Source: Pelobacter propionicus DSM 2379
Lineage (GTDB): Bacteria; Desulfobacterota; Desulfuromonadia; Geobacterales; Pseudopelobacteraceae
Length of the DNA stretch: 64,000 nt
Assembly: GCF_000015045.1 (NCBI RefSeq)
Contig: NC_008609.1
Span: forward strand, 3,014,001-3,078,000
Direction: 5' to 3'
The translations under genes were made by a program, and so were the position numbers. Shown in pieces: positions 62,228 through 64,000 of this stretch. Numbering within the stretch: the stretch's first letter is position 1; each line of letters opens with the position of its first letter. Below the pieces are notes generated by a model. The model had not been told where the DNA came from, ran no database searches, and saw nothing but the letters and a program-made list of their open reading frames with translations.

Positions 62228-62479
62228 ATGACAACCGTATTAGCAAAAGACTTCAGAAAAAAGGCCCCTTCCGGGGCAGCCGCCCTGGAAATCGAATATG
62301 ATCCGGCCAACGTCCAGGAGTTCGACACCCGCGGAAAATGCGCCACGAAATATCAGGAGACCTGGGGGCAGAAGGTGGACATCGAGATCGGGGGTGAACC
62401 CTGCGTGCTGTACCTCGAACTCTTCAGTCGAACCGTTGCTCACGTCAATCTGAACAAGAATATCGTGAGGGACTGCTAG
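62228..62479 (+). CDS. Small protein of unknown function (83 aa)
   Basis: 83 residues from the ATG at 62228; the TTG at 62198 is possible but AGAGGAGA lies between the two, favouring the ATG. The sequence MTTVLAKDFRKKAPSG … VDIEIGGEPCVLYLELFSRTVAHVNL has no signal, membrane segment or motif I know; two of its three cysteines are in the C-terminal half. Stand-alone gene between thiC and the membrane sensor, with coding-like composition. Confidence 0.5.
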   Translation: MTTVLAKDFRKKAPSGAAALEIEYDPANVQEFDTRGKCATKYQETWGQKVDIEIGGEPCVLYLELFSRTVAHVNLNKNIVRDC

Positions 62480-62673
62480 TAACGCAGGCTCGGCAACCTT
62501 ATCGATTCAGATTGGGAACGCGCAACGGGTAGGCGCCTGCCCATTGATATGAGACATGTCGCATGTCAAGGGCAGACGCCTCATCATGTAGTATCGCCGC
62601 GGCTGATTGCGCCCCGATGGCTCGCCGGGCAAGAGATGCCAGGCAGCCGATTACATCGCACGTGAGGCCGCTG

Positions 62674-64000
62674 ATGCAGTTCAGACTCCCCACCTTCGGA
62701 ATCCTGGCGAAGATTCTGTCCGCATTCCTGGTTATTGCGCTCATCCCGCTGCTGATCCTTGGCTACCTGGGCAACAGGAACTTGAGTAACACCGCGCTCC
62801 AGGCGGCGCAGCAGGCCGAGCTGATGGGGAACGAGCATCTGCGCAGCACGAGGGACCTGGGCGCCATGTCCATTGCCGACAGCGTGCGGGCTCTTGACCG
62901 CAAGGCAACGGAAGCCATCGAACTGCGCACCGTGGAGATCGCTTCACGTATCGCCGATTTCCTCCGGGAACGGGACAAGGACATCCTGACACTCTCCCTG
63001 ATCGTCCCCGATGCACAACTCTACCTGAACATCTACCGGGCGGCACAGCGGGGGGTGATCGTAACCGGTCCCGCCCGCGGCGGAGTTTCCGGCAGCAGGA
63101 CCATGCCGGTCAAGCCGACCAACCCTGAGAACCTTCAGCAATGGCGGCACACGCCACCCGTACAATTCCCGAAAGAGGCAAAGCCGCTCTACCGAGAGAT
63201 CAGCTTCATCGATCTGCAGGGGCAGGAGCGCATAAAGATCAGGGACGGCCGCATATCCGCCGACCTTGTGGATGTGAGCAAGCCGCAGAACACCTACTGC
63301 AGGGCCGAGCAGTATTTTCAACAGCTGAACAAGCTGAACAGGGGCGACATTTACGTTTCCGATGTGATCGGCGCCTACGTGCCGGGCTGGATCTACAACA
63401 CGGCGGAGGGAATCAGGGTCAGGCCGGGAAGCGCCCATGCAGGCCGGGAAAATCCCCAGGGGGAAAAATTCAGGGGGATCATACGTTGGGCCACCCCCTA
63501 TTTCGATGCTCGCGGCCAGAAAACCGGCTATGTCACTATGGCCCTCGACCACGTCCATGTCATGGAATTCACCGACCATATTGTTCCGACCGAGGAACGC
63601 TTCACGGCGCTGTCCGACGGCGGCTCGGGCAACTATGCCTTCATCTGGGACCACCGGGACCGGAGCATCGCCCATGCGCGGGATTTCTTCATCTGCGGCT
63701 ATGATCCCGACACAGGCCGAAAAATACCCGGCTGGCTGAGTCAGGAGACCTACGACGAATACAAGCGGAGCGGACTCTCCCTGGAGGCCTTCACCGAACT
63801 TCTCCCCCCATTCAGGAACTTCTCCCACCAGAAGCAGCCGGCGGCGGAACAGATCCGCAGAGGCCGGATTCCCCTGGATTGCCGGATACTGGATACCGCC
63901 CCCCAGTGCGAGGGGTGGCACGCGGGAACGGAAGACGGCGGCTCCGGCTCATTTGTCCTCCTCTGGAGCGGACTGTGGAAACTCACCACCCATGCGACGA
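62674..64000 (+). CDS. Membrane sensor protein with large extracytoplasmic Cache-like domain (3' end outside the window)
   Basis: The frame is open from the ATG at 62674 to the last base (442 codons) with no stop; an in-frame GTG at 62662 is possible. A first membrane helix (ILAKILSAFLVIALIPLLIL, residues ~9-28) is followed by a long extracytoplasmic region: a helical stretch, then IASRIADFLRERDKDILTLSLI and ISFIDLQGQERIKIRDGRIS, and later GGSGNYAFIWDHRDRSIAHAR, features of dCache/PDC sensor domains. Output domain is beyond the window, so chemoreceptor, histidine kinase or diguanylate cyclase cannot be told apart. The 62480-62673 gap holds nothing recognised. Confidence 0.75.
   Translation, partial: MQFRLPTFGILAKILSAFLVIALIPLLILGYLGNRNLSNTALQAAQQAELMGNEHLRSTRDLGAMSIADSVRALDRKATEAIELRTVEIASRIADFLRERDKDILTLSLIVPDAQLYLNIYRAAQRGVIVTGPARGGVSGSRTMPVKPTNPENLQQWRHTPPVQFPKEAKPLYREISFIDLQGQERIKIRDGRISADLVDVSKPQNTYCRAEQYFQQLNKLNRGDIYVSDVIGAYVPGWIYNTAEGIRVRPGSAHAGRENPQGEKFRGIIRWATPYFDARGQKTGYVTMALDHVHVMEFTDHIVPTEERFTALSDGGSGNYAFIWDHRDRSIAHARDFFICGYDPDTGRKIPGWLSQETYDEYKRSGLSLEAFTELLPPFRNFSHQKQPAAEQIRRGRIPLDCRILDTAPQCEGWHAGTEDGGSGSFVLLWSGLWKLTTHAT

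Overview
The window looks like a chromosomal segment of an anaerobic deltaproteobacterium of the Desulfuromonadales (Geobacter/Pelobacter type). Supporting signs are a complete hyp set next to a membrane-bound [NiFe]-hydrogenase, a HrcA/CIRCE-controlled groESL operon, a B12-riboswitch-led cobUTS operon and a sphingolipid-type gene cluster. The species assignment is inference. All calls come from reading sequence and translations by eye; no database search was run.

Region 1 (1-13.0 kb) is a surface-glycan locus. Plus-strand genes (3-6974) encode an ELM1-like protein (5' cut), a radical SAM/SPASM protein, a polysaccharide pyruvyl transferase, an unusual PP-loop protein and three glycosyltransferases, two of them in an AT-rich patch. 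Convergent minus-strand genes (7002-14333) encode further glycosyltransferases, a capsule-type protein and a second ELM1 protein. One GT4 glycosyltransferase gene is split by an IS1182-family element with 15-bp inverted repeats and a CTAG target duplication; removing the element in silico restores a 411-codon frame.

Region 2 (14.3-21.8 kb, minus strand) is a compact operon. It carries serine palmitoyltransferase, a dedicated ACP, an NAD-dependent reductase, a fatty acyl-AMP ligase and a GNAT-type acyltransferase, matching the five-gene ceramide pathway known from Caulobacter. A HIT protein and two nucleotidyltransferases in the same operon may supply a head group. A 43-aa membrane peptide, a YgjP-like metallopeptidase and a YihY-family membrane protein follow (22.0-24.3 kb).

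Region 3 (24.4-50.8 kb, minus strand) is devoted to hydrogen metabolism: hypABFCDE downstream of two tandem, almost identical copies of a group-4-type [NiFe]-hydrogenase operon (copy A 30652-40392; copy B 40570-50825). Each copy encodes complex-I-like subunits (NuoB, NuoI, NuoH, fused NuoCD, NuoL types), a sulfhydrogenase-like FAD/2Fe-2S plus 4Fe-4S electron-input pair, and a molybdopterin-oxidoreductase-family subunit that has lost the formate-dehydrogenase catalytic residues. Only copy B has the maturation protease gene; copy A lacks it by a clean 515-bp difference. I found one nucleotide substitution between the copies, and it is silent.

Region 4 (51.3-64.0 kb) is mostly housekeeping: a UshA-type nucleotidase lipoprotein, a cupin, groESL with CIRCE, a cobalamin riboswitch and terminator leading cobU-cobT-cobS-pabBC, thiC, a small orphan gene and the first 442 codons of a large membrane sensor that runs off the window.
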